DNA from: Haladaptatus pallidirubidus
GTDB lineage: Archaea > Halobacteriota > Halobacteria > Halobacteriales > Haladaptataceae
Direction of reading: 5' to 3'
Assembly (NCBI RefSeq): GCF_020700235.1
Contig: NZ_CP085302.1
Coordinates: 434,001 to 498,000 of the forward strand
Length of the DNA stretch: 64,000 nucleotides
Shown here: positions 8,870 to 17,841 of the stretch, in pieces
How positions within the stretch are numbered: the first letter of the stretch is position 1
Layout of the letters: the number at the start of each line of letters is the position of its first letter
The notes under the pieces: generated by a model
Database searches by the model: none
What the model saw: only the letters and a program-made list of their open reading frames with translations
Told to the model about the DNA's origin: nothing
Program-made: the position numbers and the translations under genes

Positions 8870-9028
8870 AACAATTTCCACCACGGAAAGTACATTTAGT
8901 AGGATAAGACAACCTACTTCTAATTGCCTGCCCCAATATACTTGAGTTCAACGAGAGTAAATGTGCGAACATCGCTCCTCTGAGTAGCTCTCGGGAGTGA
9001 TTAGCCTTCATAGCATGACGATATAAAC

Positions 9029-10708
9029 CTACTTCTCGGTACGCTGTGCTCGGAGCTGTTCATTGAGGGCTGCAATCCTATCGTCACTGATCGGTTCGAA
9101 CAGTTCGTTTAACTCTCCAAATTCAGAGGATGGTGGTTCTAACACGGTGTCGAGCGTGGCAGTATGAACGGAATTGGTCTCGCCTAACTGTTCCCAGAGC
9201 TGGGCGGATTTCTCTGGCATCACTGGCTCAAGAAGAATTGCGATCGCCTTGACGAGCTGGACGCACCCACGGATTACCTGCATTGCTCGCTCAGGATCGC
9301 TGTCAGTGAGCGTCCATGGTTCGTGACGTTGGAGATATTGATTGCCGAAGCGAGCGAGCCTGATACCTGCGTTCATCGCTTCGCGCGTCGAATACGCGTT
9401 GATGCCATCCTGAAACTCCGAGCAAGCTTCCTCGATTCGGTCACGGATTTCGATCCCAAGTGCCTCGTCGGGTGTCCCGCCGTAGTTCCGAGCGGCGAAC
9501 AAAAGCGTTCGGTAGCAGAAGTTGCCGACCGTCCCGATTAGCTCATCGTTGACTCGTTCTTGGAAATGCTCCCACGAGAAGTTCAGATCTTGCTGGAAGC
9601 CAGTACCTGTCGTGATGTAGTATCGGTACAGATCGGGATCAAGTCCAGCATCGAGATAGTCATCGACCCAGACCGCGTACTGCCGACTGGTCGAGAAGGC
9701 TTCCCCATCGAGGGTCATGAAGCCACTCGCCATCACCGCTCGTGGTTCGGTGTAGTCTACGCCGTGCAGCATCGCCGGCCAGAAGACGGTGTGGTGTTGG
9801 ATGATGTCGCGGCCAATAACATGGATGAGTTCACCGTCACCCTGCTTCCACGCCTGTTCCCAATCGAAGGTTGCTGTCCCTACGCGGTCGGAATACTGCT
9901 TGGTGCTGGCGATGTACTCGATAGGGGCATCAACCCAGACGTAGAGAACGAGGTCGTCGTTTCCGTCACTAGGATAGTCGATTCCCCAGTCCAAATCACG
10001 GGTGATATTCCAATCTTTGAGTTCGTGCTCGATCCACTCGCGAGGCTGATTTTTCGCGTTACTTGTTCCCTCAAGTCGATCGATGAATTCGCGGAGATAG
10101 TCTTCGAACTCCGTGAGTCGGAAGAACTTGTGTTGACGAGTTCGGTACGTTGCTGGATTGTCGGTAAGGATACTGTGCGGTTGTTCGAGTTCTCCGGGCT
10201 CGAGATGACGCCCACAGTTTTCGCATTCGTCGCCACGTGCGGTGGCCCCGCAGTACGGACACGTCCCTTCGATATACCGATCGAGCAGCGGTTGATCGAG
10301 TTCGGCATCCCACGCGACATCGATTTCCGTCTCATAGATGTATCCGCGTGCATCGAGGTCTCTGACGATCTCTCGTGTGAGTGCTGTGTTCACCTCGTCG
10401 TGTGTGTGGCCGTAGTTATCGAACTCGATATGGAACCGTGGGAATGTGGTCTGATACGTTTCGTGCCATCGCAGCGCAAATGTTTCAGGAGAGATACCCT
10501 CTTGTTGTGCGTTCACGGCAATTGGTGTGCCATGCATGTCCGACCCCGACACAAACGCTGTCTGTTGACCGAGTGTCCGGAGTGCACGGGCCAGGACGTC
10601 TCCGCCGACGTAGGTGCGGAGGTGACCAAGATGTATATTCCCGTTCGCGTACGGTAAGCCGCAGGTCACGACCGCTGGCGTTTCGGTGGGAAAGGGTTCG
10701 TGACTCAT
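9029..10708 (-). CDS. metG: Methionyl-tRNA synthetase, short second-copy type
   Basis: A 559-residue class I aminoacyl-tRNA synthetase that charges tRNA-Met. It has the HIGH-type motif HLGH in NGNIHLGHLRTY (about residues 24-29), a zinc knuckle CPYCG...CENCG near 150-170, and the KMSKS region in the form EAFSTSRQYAVWV. The anticodon-binding helical domain follows (ELIGTVGNFCYRTLLF onward). Unlike the usual longer archaeal enzyme, it ends soon after this domain and lacks a C-terminal EMAP/Trbp111 tRNA-binding domain. The KMSKS loop is also atypical (FSTS). This suggests an accessory paralogue and not the housekeeping enzyme, though the main copy is not in view. Confidence 0.85.
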   Translation of the reverse strand: MSHEPFPTETPAVVTCGLPYANGNIHLGHLRTYVGGDVLARALRTLGQQTAFVSGSDMHGTPIAVNAQQEGISPETFALRWHETYQTTFPRFHIEFDNYGHTHDEVNTALTREIVRDLDARGYIYETEIDVAWDAELDQPLLDRYIEGTCPYCGATARGDECENCGRHLEPGELEQPHSILTDNPATYRTRQHKFFRLTEFEDYLREFIDRLEGTSNAKNQPREWIEHELKDWNITRDLDWGIDYPSDGNDDLVLYVWVDAPIEYIASTKQYSDRVGTATFDWEQAWKQGDGELIHVIGRDIIQHHTVFWPAMLHGVDYTEPRAVMASGFMTLDGEAFSTSRQYAVWVDDYLDAGLDPDLYRYYITTGTGFQQDLNFSWEHFQERVNDELIGTVGNFCYRTLLFAARNYGGTPDEALGIEIRDRIEEACSEFQDGINAYSTREAMNAGIRLARFGNQYLQRHEPWTLTDSDPERAMQVIRGCVQLVKAIAILLEPVMPEKSAQLWEQLGETNSVHTATLDTVLEPPSSEFGELNELFEPISDDRIAALNEQLRAQRTEK

Positions 10709-10868
10709 ATTCTTGACCGAGCTGTATATCGCAAGATTTCCGTATTAATCATGGGGCGTTACACCAATCCGTTGTGATTTCCTCGGACATCGCAATTCGG
10801 TGTGATGGACACCAAGATTGACATCGACTCCAATACTACAGATAGACAGAATCGACGGGAGGCTCAAC

Positions 10869-11192
10869 ATGGAGGAAGATATCCACTACTATTCCGGGGA
10901 AACGATCGAGGTGAGCTACGACGTGAATCGATGCATTCACGCCAGAGAGTGTGTTCGTGGGCTTCCAGATGTGTTCGACCCTGATAAACGACCGTGGATT
11001 GACCCTGGAAGGTCTTCGAGCATCGATTCGAACGTGATCCGTCCGAGAATAACGGGATCATCGGCGATTCGAGACCGATATTGCGGTCTATCTTCGGAGA
11101 TACTCCACGGAAGTTCACCATCTTTTCCAATGACACGATTCTCAGCAAGAGCAGCAACTGATACTAGTTCCCGGGATTTCTCGTTGCAATAA
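10869..11192 (+). pseudogene. Decayed Fer4_19-CDGSH iron-sulfur protein
   Basis: From ATG at 10869 the frame reads YDVNRCIHARECVRGLP followed by DVFDPDKRPWIDP, the hallmark of the divergent 4Fe-4S domain (Fer4_19) that haloarchaea often fuse to a CDGSH domain. After WIDP the expected Cys and the rest of the domain are lost. Near the 3' end a segment DTRF..ARAATDTSSRDF lines up with the CDGSH cluster region (DTRF..CRCGA...FCD) but all cysteines are replaced. The gene is therefore eroded and cannot bind its clusters. The reading of the 3' part is tentative. Confidence 0.5.
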
Positions 11193-11328
11193 CCCGTGAT
11201 TAGACTTACCCATTGTGTCTATCATGACCGTCACACGTAGCATCGCAACGGGTAGAGACGTTACTGTCACCTACTGCTTCGAGTGTTAGCGGAGATATAA
11301 ACAGTCTCACCACGACAAAGAGAGCACA

Positions 11329-12291
11329 ATGCCACCAACTACACCAGGACTGCATCACGTAACCGGAATCGCTGGTGATCCCGAGCGCAACGCTGAGTTC
11401 TACGTGAAAACGCTCGGGCTGCGCTTCGTCAAACAAACCGTCAATCATGACGACAAGTACACCTATCATTTCTACTTTGGTGATGGCGAGGGAACACCAG
11501 GGACGAACATCACATTCTTTCCATGGGGTGATCGAGGACGACAAGGGAAGTTCGGTGCAGGACAAACACTGACCACAACATACTCTATTCATTTAGAGTG
11601 TCTTGACTACTGGCTCGACCGACTGGAATCCCAGGACATCGACGTTTCTGGTCCGACCGAACGATTTGGTCAGACAGTCATTGAGTTCGATGATCCAGAC
11701 GGGATTACGCTCGAGCTCGTTGCATCTACCGACGCTCCTCATGGCCATCAATGGGAGGCGAGTCCCATTCCAGCTTCTCACCAACTCCAAGGCTTCCACA
11801 GTGTTACACTCGCCGTCAGTGACATCGACCCGACTGCCGAGGTCTTGACCACGGGGCTCGGCTACGAGTTCGAAGCCGAAGATGGACGCTATCGGTACCG
11901 CTCAGCTAGTGGTGGTCCAGGATCGATCATTGACCTTGTTGAAACGGATCAACCGCGTGGCCAGATGGGAACCGGCACCATTCACCATATAGCCTACAAA
12001 GCCGAAGATACTGCTGAACAAGAGCAATGGCGTGACCACCTCGCTGATCAGAATCTGCACGTCACCGAAATTATCGACCGTAAGTACTTCCACTCGATCT
12101 ACTTCCGTGAGCCAGGTGGTGTCCTCTTCGAGATCGCAACAATGGGACCTGGATTCACCATTGATCAGAACCAGGATGAGCTCGGCAAGGAGCTTGCACT
12201 TCCGGAGTGGTTGGAGGATGAACGAAACGAGATCGAATCTCGTCTTCCGTCGTTCGACAACCCATCCATCGGTATTGACTCCGAAAATTAG
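11329..12291 (+). CDS. Ring-cleaving dioxygenase, VOC family (MhqO-like)
   Basis: A 320-residue two-domain VOC protein, close in pattern to the genes at 5111 and 16179: GLHHVTGIAGDPERNAEFYVKTLGLR at the N-terminus, DDPDGITLELVAS mid-way, a second His pair in GTIHHIAYKAED and a Glu in GVLFEIAT. The metal ligands expected for Fe(II)-dependent ring cleavage are all present. It is likely a hydroquinone or catechol-type dioxygenase. It stands alone on the plus strand, about 140 bases after an iron-sulfur pseudogene, with the enolase-superfamily gene further downstream. Confidence 0.88.
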   Translation: MPPTTPGLHHVTGIAGDPERNAEFYVKTLGLRFVKQTVNHDDKYTYHFYFGDGEGTPGTNITFFPWGDRGRQGKFGAGQTLTTTYSIHLECLDYWLDRLESQDIDVSGPTERFGQTVIEFDDPDGITLELVASTDAPHGHQWEASPIPASHQLQGFHSVTLAVSDIDPTAEVLTTGLGYEFEAEDGRYRYRSASGGPGSIIDLVETDQPRGQMGTGTIHHIAYKAEDTAEQEQWRDHLADQNLHVTEIIDRKYFHSIYFREPGGVLFEIATMGPGFTIDQNQDELGKELALPEWLEDERNEIESRLPSFDNPSIGIDSEN

Positions 12292-12727
12292 AATCACCCT
12301 CGGAACCACTTCTCGAACGTACAGCTGTTATATTCATCTTCTGTTCGAGCAACGGTCGCACGCTATGCGTGGACACCACTGGATTACGATGTTTGTGACA
12401 GCAAACACTACATCGACCTCATCGACTGAGTCCTGGTAAGCCCCTTTATCATCAAGTATTCTCTCTACAACAGCGATACTACGATCCACGAGTGCCTATG
12501 CCTTCTCGCAAAGTGCAGCATGGGTCACCCCGTGAATATCGAATTATAACCAGTTGGATGTGAGCAGTCCATCGACGAGAGAGCATGTGAACACGGAATA
12601 GCGGTTGAATGCCGAAACTCTTTGGCGTACTGGAGACCTGAAAACAAGTAGATGGCATGCATGTTATCAGGTTCGGCAACTGTCCGTCTTACCTTTTAAT
12701 GAGCCGAAGTCGTAGTGTGGCTCGACG
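12292..12727. other. Intergenic with possible gene debris
   Basis: About 435 bases without an intact gene. Around 12363-12430 a short plus-strand frame (YAWTPLDYDVCDSKHYIDLID then stop) looks like the tail of a lost coding sequence; no family was recognised. Confidence 0.35.
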
Positions 12728-13777
12728 ATGCTATACGACAATGTCGCCGATCTCGATCTCCAGATCGATGAGTATAAGCTCGAACAACACGAGCGAGACA
12801 CGTCTAGCGGGTTCGTCCGGGCGACAACTGTCGTCTCGTTGCACGGCGATGGTGAGACCGGGCGGGGTGAAGACGTTACGTACGACAACGATGCCCATGA
12901 CACACTGCACAAGTCTTCCAAGGAATTCCCTCTTGCGGGGAAATACACGCTCGATGAGTTCTCGACACAACTTTCCGAAATCGATTTCTTCCTCGGAAAC
13001 GATCCAAACCAATCGATTTTCCGAAATTATCGTCAGTGGGCATTTGAAAGTGCAGCGCTGGACCTCGCACTGAAACAGGCCGACACTAATCTCGCTACCC
13101 AACTCGACTACGAATATAATCCAGTTCGATTCGTCGTGAGTACGCGACTCGACGACCCACCAACTGGTGACCGTATCATCGATTGGCTCGACCGGAACCC
13201 CGAGCTAGAGTTCAAACTTGATCCCACATCTGACTGGACCGACGACGTCGTCGATCGGTTGGCCGCAACTGGTGCCGTTCTGACGCTCGATCTGAAAGGC
13301 CAGTACCACGGGACGACTGTCGATCAACCGGCTGACCCCGCCCTCTACGAACGGGTCGTCAAGGGCTTCCCGGACGCGCTCATCGAAGATCCAGAACTGA
13401 ACGATGAAACACGGCCGTTGTTCGAGGGACAGGAAGGACGCGTGACGTGGGACTATCCCATCCGCAGCGTGGAGACAGTTGAGGAACTGCCGTGGGATCC
13501 CGAATGGCTCAACATCAAACCGTCTCGGTTCGGATCGGTGCAGTCGCTGTTCGATACAATCGATTATTGTCAAGATCACGATATTCAGATGTTTGGAGGG
13601 GGGCAGTTCGAACTCGATATCGGCCGTGAGCACATTCATGCGGTTGCATCACTGTTCTACCCGGATGCACCGAACGACGTCGCTCCGAAAGCGTACAACG
13701 ATCCGAACCCGAGTGGTGACCTTCCCTCGAGTCCGCTCGCGCCCCCCATGAATACTCGGGGGCTCTCTTGGAAGTAG
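12728..13777 (+). CDS. Enolase-superfamily protein (muconate-lactonizing-like)
   Basis: A 349-residue cytosolic protein with the layout of the mandelate racemase/muconate lactonizing enzyme branch. It has an N-terminal capping domain (LQIDEYKLEQHERDTSSGFVRATTVV), a barrel with QWAFESAALDLALKQ, a FKLDPTSDW strand end, then LTLDLKGQY, LIEDPELN and LNIKPSRFGSVQS, followed by GGGQFELDIGREH. The Asp, Glu and Lys-like ligand positions seem partly kept (LDLKG, EDPE, KPSRFG), but the usual KxK acid-base pair is not obvious, so the reaction cannot be assigned. Its position among aromatic-ring dioxygenase genes fits a cycloisomerase-like role, by context only. Confidence 0.7.
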   Translation: MLYDNVADLDLQIDEYKLEQHERDTSSGFVRATTVVSLHGDGETGRGEDVTYDNDAHDTLHKSSKEFPLAGKYTLDEFSTQLSEIDFFLGNDPNQSIFRNYRQWAFESAALDLALKQADTNLATQLDYEYNPVRFVVSTRLDDPPTGDRIIDWLDRNPELEFKLDPTSDWTDDVVDRLAATGAVLTLDLKGQYHGTTVDQPADPALYERVVKGFPDALIEDPELNDETRPLFEGQEGRVTWDYPIRSVETVEELPWDPEWLNIKPSRFGSVQSLFDTIDYCQDHDIQMFGGGQFELDIGREHIHAVASLFYPDAPNDVAPKAYNDPNPSGDLPSSPLAPPMNTRGLSWK

Positions 13778-14122
13778 TGAGTATCAGGAGGCAACTCGAA
13801 CAACGAGTACGGGAATAGTTGGAAAATACTGGCTGAGCGTCAGTGTCTGGGAGGTGGGTTTAAAGGCCGAGGATGTCTCTCGCCTGCGTGGGCATTCGGT
13901 TGGACGAACCGTTCGGCAGCCATATAGTATGCTTGCCGTTCATCGAACTACTGATCGTTTGAGGCTTGGCGATATTCTAATTACGGACACTCAGATAAGA
14001 GCATACTCCTGTGAACACGAAACAGTTTGATGGCGTTGGAGATATGTGATATCACGGACGCCACGTCGTAGCTTCTGGGCCCGTAGAACCCATACGTTGT
14101 CAGAATCGTAGTATCGCATACT
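13778..14122. other. Intergenic, no gene seen
   Basis: About 345 bases. Apart from the likely promoter of the 30-codon ORF and alcohol dehydrogenase downstream, nothing is recognised. Confidence 0.5.
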
Positions 14123-14215
14123 ATGGCATTAGCACACACTGATGACAATTGGCCGACTCTGATCTCGGGTATACAACAGTACAACGCTGCGACTCTCGAA
14201 CAGGAGGACCTCTAA
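14123..14215 (+). CDS. 30-residue ORF coupled to the alcohol dehydrogenase
   Basis: ATG at 14123 opens 30 codons (MALAHTDDNWPTLISGIQQY, then NAATLEQEDL) and ends in TAATG, so its stop overlaps the ATG of the next gene by one base. A purine-rich CAGGAGGACC sits just inside its 3' end and can serve as the ribosome binding site of the downstream gene. Such an arrangement is typical of translational coupling. It could be a genuine small protein or the worn-out tail of a former upstream gene. No family was recognised. Confidence 0.4.
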   Translation: MALAHTDDNWPTLISGIQQYNAATLEQEDL

Positions 14216-15417
14216 TGAGGGATCAAAAGAGGTTCCGCTTCGAGTACACACCGAGTGTGCTCAGATATGGGACCGGCTGTGTCGACGACCTCGCAGCAGA
14301 ACTCGATATCCAGGGGTCCAACCGCGCACTCGTCGTGTGTGGGTCAACGGTCGGATCCACACCCGAAGTAATCAACCCAGTGAGGGACGGTCTGGGAGAG
14401 AAGCTGGCGGGTGTGTTCGCCGAGACAACACCGGAAAAGCGACTCGAAACCGCATACGATGGCCTCGAAGCTATGGAGGCCCACGACGCTGATGTTCTCG
14501 TTAGCCTCGGCGGTGGGAGCAGTCTCGACATCGCGAAAGTTATCAGTGTCCTCGCTGCTGATGACCGCAAACCCCAAGATATCGGCCGGGAACTCGGCGA
14601 GACCGGGACGATTTCTATCCCGTCAGATCCGTTACTACCAATCGTCGCAATCCCGACGACTCTAGCGGGTGCAGATTTGTCCATCGGGGGCGGTGTGACT
14701 GCCGCACCGACGTCCGGGCTCGTAGACTCGTCGACAAGTGGAGGGATTTCTGATCCCCAACTGATGCCGAAATCCGTCTTCTACGACCCGGAGATGTTCG
14801 CTACGACCCCCAAACGGATTCTCGCGGCGTCCGCGATGAACGGATTCGATAAGGGACTTGAGACAGTGTACGCTCGGAATGCGACGCCGATAACGGACGC
14901 AACAGCCACCCGAGGACTCCGACTACTCGATGAGGGCCTCCGCCAACTCGGTAACCAAACCGTGACCGAAGAAGTCCTCGAACCGGTCGTGGAGGGGACT
15001 CTCTTGGTTCAGTACGGCATTTCGAGACCCGAGGAATCAACGCTCTCGATCATCCACGCGTTCGGACACGGGCTGACTCGCACCTACGACGTCCAGCAGG
15101 GGACCGCACACGGTATCGTTGCCCCGCATATACTCGAATACCTCTTCGAAAACGTCGATGGCCGGCGGGAGTTACTTGCTGAAGCGTTCGCTGTCGATGA
15201 CCATCCAGATACGGCAGCTGCGATTGTCGAGTCCGTAGAGCAGATTCGTGACGCACTCGGGCTCCCTGCGCAACTTAGGGATATCGACGGTTCCGACCCG
15301 GCTGAATTCCCCGAGGTGGCAGAAGCGATTCGTACCGATCCCATCATAGCGAACGTGCCGCGTGGACTAGATCCGACGACGGAGGAGATCGAGGGTGTGT
15401 TGGAGGCCGCGTACTGA
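14215..15417 (+). CDS. Iron-containing alcohol dehydrogenase / maleylacetate-reductase-like
   Basis: A 400-residue group III dehydrogenase. The NAD-binding motif GGGSSLDIAK is at about residues 100-109. Metal-site regions are visible: NGFDKGLETVYARN in place of the usual DALxHAxE, HAFGHGLTRTYD, and GTAHGIVAPHILEY with its His. The family includes alcohol, glycerol and maleylacetate reductases. In a region rich in ring-cleaving dioxygenases, reduction of a maleylacetate-type product is attractive but inferred. The start at 14215 (MRDQKRFRFEYTPSVLRYG) fits the family N-terminus; the frame is also open upstream to 14149. It overlaps the preceding 30-codon ORF by one base. Confidence 0.8.
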   Translation: MRDQKRFRFEYTPSVLRYGTGCVDDLAAELDIQGSNRALVVCGSTVGSTPEVINPVRDGLGEKLAGVFAETTPEKRLETAYDGLEAMEAHDADVLVSLGGGSSLDIAKVISVLAADDRKPQDIGRELGETGTISIPSDPLLPIVAIPTTLAGADLSIGGGVTAAPTSGLVDSSTSGGISDPQLMPKSVFYDPEMFATTPKRILAASAMNGFDKGLETVYARNATPITDATATRGLRLLDEGLRQLGNQTVTEEVLEPVVEGTLLVQYGISRPEESTLSIIHAFGHGLTRTYDVQQGTAHGIVAPHILEYLFENVDGRRELLAEAFAVDDHPDTAAAIVESVEQIRDALGLPAQLRDIDGSDPAEFPEVAEAIRTDPIIANVPRGLDPTTEEIEGVLEAAY

Positions 15418-15538
15418 TGTGAGTCAAGAGTACAGACAAAACGTAGCCATTCGTCTAGTGCGTTGGGTCCAAGGAAACAACTGGACGAGGGACAGAAACC
15501 CAGAGACATGACAACTCGTTCTGGAGAAAGCGGTTGTC

Positions 15539-16177
15539 CTACTCGACGAGTTCCGCAACCATCGTAGAGACGTGATCGACCTCGTCTTGGTTGATGCCAT
15601 GACCCATCCCCTTGTAGAGTCGCTTGCTCACGTCACCATGTAGCTGCTCGAAGATCTCAGCCGATTCGTGGACCCGTTCTTGGGGAATGTGCGGATCAAC
15701 GTCGCTGCAGCCGAGGAATACTGGCATCTCTTCTAGATTACCGTCGTAGTCATCAGGATCAACAGCCTCGCCGATGAGCCCACCGCTCAACACGGCGAGT
15801 CCACCGTAGCGTGTTGGGTTACGCACGACGAACTCGCTGGCGAGACACGCACCTTGGGAGAACCCGAGTACCATGATTCGATCCGTCTGAATTCCCGCCT
15901 CATTGGCTTTGCTCACAGCATCATCGATGGCCTGTAAGCCAGACGTTCGTCCTGGCTCGTTCGACTCGACAGGGGCAGTGAACGCGTTCGGATACCATGT
16001 ATTTCGGGCTGCCTGTGGCGCGAGATACGCGACCCCGTGCTGGTGGAACTCATCACCCATCTGAACGATGCTCTGTGCGGTCGCACCGCGTCCATGAACG
16101 AGGACTAGCGCGGCCCCGGCGGCATCGAAAGGGGCCCCAGCCGTCACGAGAGGTTGGTTCTGGTGTGGTCCAGTCAT
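15539..16177 (-). CDS. Carboxylesterase/phospholipase, MhqD-like
   Basis: A 212-residue alpha/beta hydrolase of the phospholipase/carboxylesterase family. The oxyanion region LVHGRGATAQS is near residue 25, the nucleophile lies in GFSQGACLASEF, and the Asp and His of the triad lie in CSDVDPHIPQ and GMGHGINQDE. Length is normal. It is the last gene of a three-gene operon (doxX, dioxygenase, this gene), starting one base after the stop of the dioxygenase. In Bacillus, homologous mhqD and mhqNOP genes respond together to quinones, so a quinone-detoxification role is inferred from family and context. Confidence 0.85.
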   Translation of the reverse strand: MTGPHQNQPLVTAGAPFDAAGAALVLVHGRGATAQSIVQMGDEFHQHGVAYLAPQAARNTWYPNAFTAPVESNEPGRTSGLQAIDDAVSKANEAGIQTDRIMVLGFSQGACLASEFVVRNPTRYGGLAVLSGGLIGEAVDPDDYDGNLEEMPVFLGCSDVDPHIPQERVHESAEIFEQLHGDVSKRLYKGMGHGINQDEVDHVSTMVAELVE

Positions 16178-16178
16178 C

Positions 16179-17126
16179 TTAGTTCGCTCCTATCGGAGTG
16201 GCGGTTTCAATCTCTGGAAGACGTTCTTCGAGCATCGTCCTATCACTCTCTAACCACGGCGGCAACTTTAGCTCCGTTCCCAGGTCCGAGACGGACTCGT
16301 CGCGAGTGAAGCCCGGCCCTTCCGTCGCGATCTCGAACAGGATGCCACCGGGCTCTCGGAAGTAGATCGACTTGAAGTACTGCCGATCCTTCTGTGACGT
16401 CACGCGGAGCCCGATTTCCGAGAGTGGCTCACGCCATTCCTCTTGGGTCTGCGTATTGGGAGTCCGAAATGCGACGTGGTGAACGGTGCCGACGCCTGGT
16501 TGGCCTCGTAGTGCATCCGGCCGATCGAGAACGTCGATGACCGAGACGCGAGAACCGGCTGTCTCGTATCGTGTCCGGTCTCCATCCTGTGCAGTTGATT
16601 CGTATCCTAACGTCTCGAGCACTGTGCTCGTCTGCTCGGGGTTGAGGGAATCCAGCGTCACACTGTGAAACCCACGGATAGCCTTGTCTGCAGGAACCGG
16701 CCCATCGGCCCACGGTTCGATGTTACTCGTGCCAGTCACGAGTTTCAACGGCTGCCCGTCGTGATCGAAGAATGGAATGACAGTTTCGTCGAACCGAGTA
16801 TGTGGGGACTCGACGTCGACATCCTTCGATTCGAGCCGGTCGACCCAGTAGTCGACTGAGCCCTCGGGAATAACGAACGCGGTCGCGCTCGTCTGTCCAC
16901 GGCCGACGCGGCCCCACCGAGCACCCTCGAACGGGAAGAATGTCAGCACGGTACCTGGGGTGCCGACTTCATCACCGTAGTAGAGGTGATACGTGTATTT
17001 GTCGTCGAAGTTGACTGTTCGCTTGATGAGGCGCAGTCCGAGGACTTCGGTGTAGAAGTCCACGTTCCGCTGTGGATTGCTCGAGATGGACGTTACGTGG
17101 TGGAGTCCGGATGTTTTGGTCGTCAT
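16179..17126 (-). CDS. Ring-cleaving dioxygenase, VOC family (MhqO-like)
   Basis: A 315-residue two-domain VOC dioxygenase with all expected ligands: GLHHVTSISSNPQRNVDFY at the start, GTVHHVAFRTPN in the second half, and Glu in GILFEIATEGPGFTRDE. It is the middle gene of the doxX-dioxygenase-esterase operon; the spacing to doxX is 62 bases and to the esterase one base. This is the same gene content as the bacterial mhqO/mhqP/mhqD quinone-resistance set, so this paralogue has the best-supported role: oxidative opening of hydroquinone-type rings. Confidence 0.9.
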   Translation of the reverse strand: MTTKTSGLHHVTSISSNPQRNVDFYTEVLGLRLIKRTVNFDDKYTYHLYYGDEVGTPGTVLTFFPFEGARWGRVGRGQTSATAFVIPEGSVDYWVDRLESKDVDVESPHTRFDETVIPFFDHDGQPLKLVTGTSNIEPWADGPVPADKAIRGFHSVTLDSLNPEQTSTVLETLGYESTAQDGDRTRYETAGSRVSVIDVLDRPDALRGQPGVGTVHHVAFRTPNTQTQEEWREPLSEIGLRVTSQKDRQYFKSIYFREPGGILFEIATEGPGFTRDESVSDLGTELKLPPWLESDRTMLEERLPEIETATPIGAN

Positions 17127-17188
17127 GTATTGTTTGAGTGTTTGCGTTCGAAAACCTATTCTCGGAGGTCGAGCGTTTTCGGGAGCGA

Positions 17189-17611
17189 TTAGAGCCCGAG
17201 ACTGACGTTCAGTGCGTACGCCCAGGGGTCACTGCTGAGGACGAGGAAGACCAGCGCCGCGCCGAGGAGTTCGACGTTCTTGATGAAGTTGGTCATCTCG
17301 GCCTGCTGCTGGTCCTCGGGCACTGCCCAGAAGTCGTGCATCATCGGTGTCGTAACGAGGAGGAAGACCGCGACCGCCCCGGCGGTAATCGCAGGGAACA
17401 CTCCGAGTACGATTCCAAGTCCGCCGAAGATGAGCATGCCGCCGGAAAGCAGGACGCTTGCCCGGGCTGCGGGGACGCCCTTCGATTGGGCATACCCGCT
17501 CATTGTGTCGGCGTTCTGGAAGTGGTTGAGGCCTTGGAATGCGAGCAAACCGCCGAAGAGTATCCGTGCGACAAGGAAGCCGATTGCGCCGAGTCCTGCA
17601 TCGATTGCCAT
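17189..17611 (-). CDS. DoxX-family membrane protein (MhqP-like)
   Basis: A 140-residue integral membrane protein with four hydrophobic helices (about residues 8-25, 50-70, 72-92 and 108-128). It has the DoxX pattern ILFGGLLAFQGLNHFQN in the first helix and GxxHDFWAVPED after the third. It leads the operon with the ring-cleaving dioxygenase and esterase, matching the MhqP member of bacterial quinone-resistance operons. The divergent HxlR gene and the inverted repeat between them suggest direct regulation. The exact activity of DoxX proteins is not established. Confidence 0.88.
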   Translation of the reverse strand: MAIDAGLGAIGFLVARILFGGLLAFQGLNHFQNADTMSGYAQSKGVPAARASVLLSGGMLIFGGLGIVLGVFPAITAGAVAVFLLVTTPMMHDFWAVPEDQQQAEMTNFIKNVELLGAALVFLVLSSDPWAYALNVSLGL

Positions 17612-17676
17612 TATCGGCTCATCTCCTGCGTCGCCGACTGGTTGGCGTACGGTGCGAGCTGTGGTGTGTTCGTATC

Positions 17677-17744
17677 TAGTATCACTACGTTATCTAGTTC
17701 GTTCTAGAACCTACTTATATCTAATCTGACATCGGTGATACTAG
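17677..17744. promoter_or_regulatory. Perfect 10-bp inverted repeat, likely HxlR operator
   Basis: CTAGTATCAC at 17677-17686 is matched by GTGATACTAG at 17735-17744, an exact inverted repeat with arms 48 bases apart. Between them lies a second palindrome, GTTCTAGAAC (17701-17710). The segment sits between divergently transcribed doxX and the HxlR-type regulator, where an autoregulatory operator is expected. HxlR proteins are dimers that bind such repeats; the assignment is an inference. Confidence 0.6.
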
Positions 17745-17841
17745 GAGGAGTCAATGTTAGCTGGTTACAGTGGTGTTACTCCAGGTTTCATAACGAAACC
17801 AGGTTCGGAAGAGAACCTATTAGGGAATCCAGCACGAATAG

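Noticed and set aside
9560..10657. Plus-strand frame of 365 codons
   Set aside because: It is exactly antisense to the clearly recognised methionyl-tRNA synthetase and has no family character.
14223..14684. Minus-strand frame of 153 codons
   Set aside because: Antisense to the iron alcohol dehydrogenase, Ser/Arg/Pro-rich.
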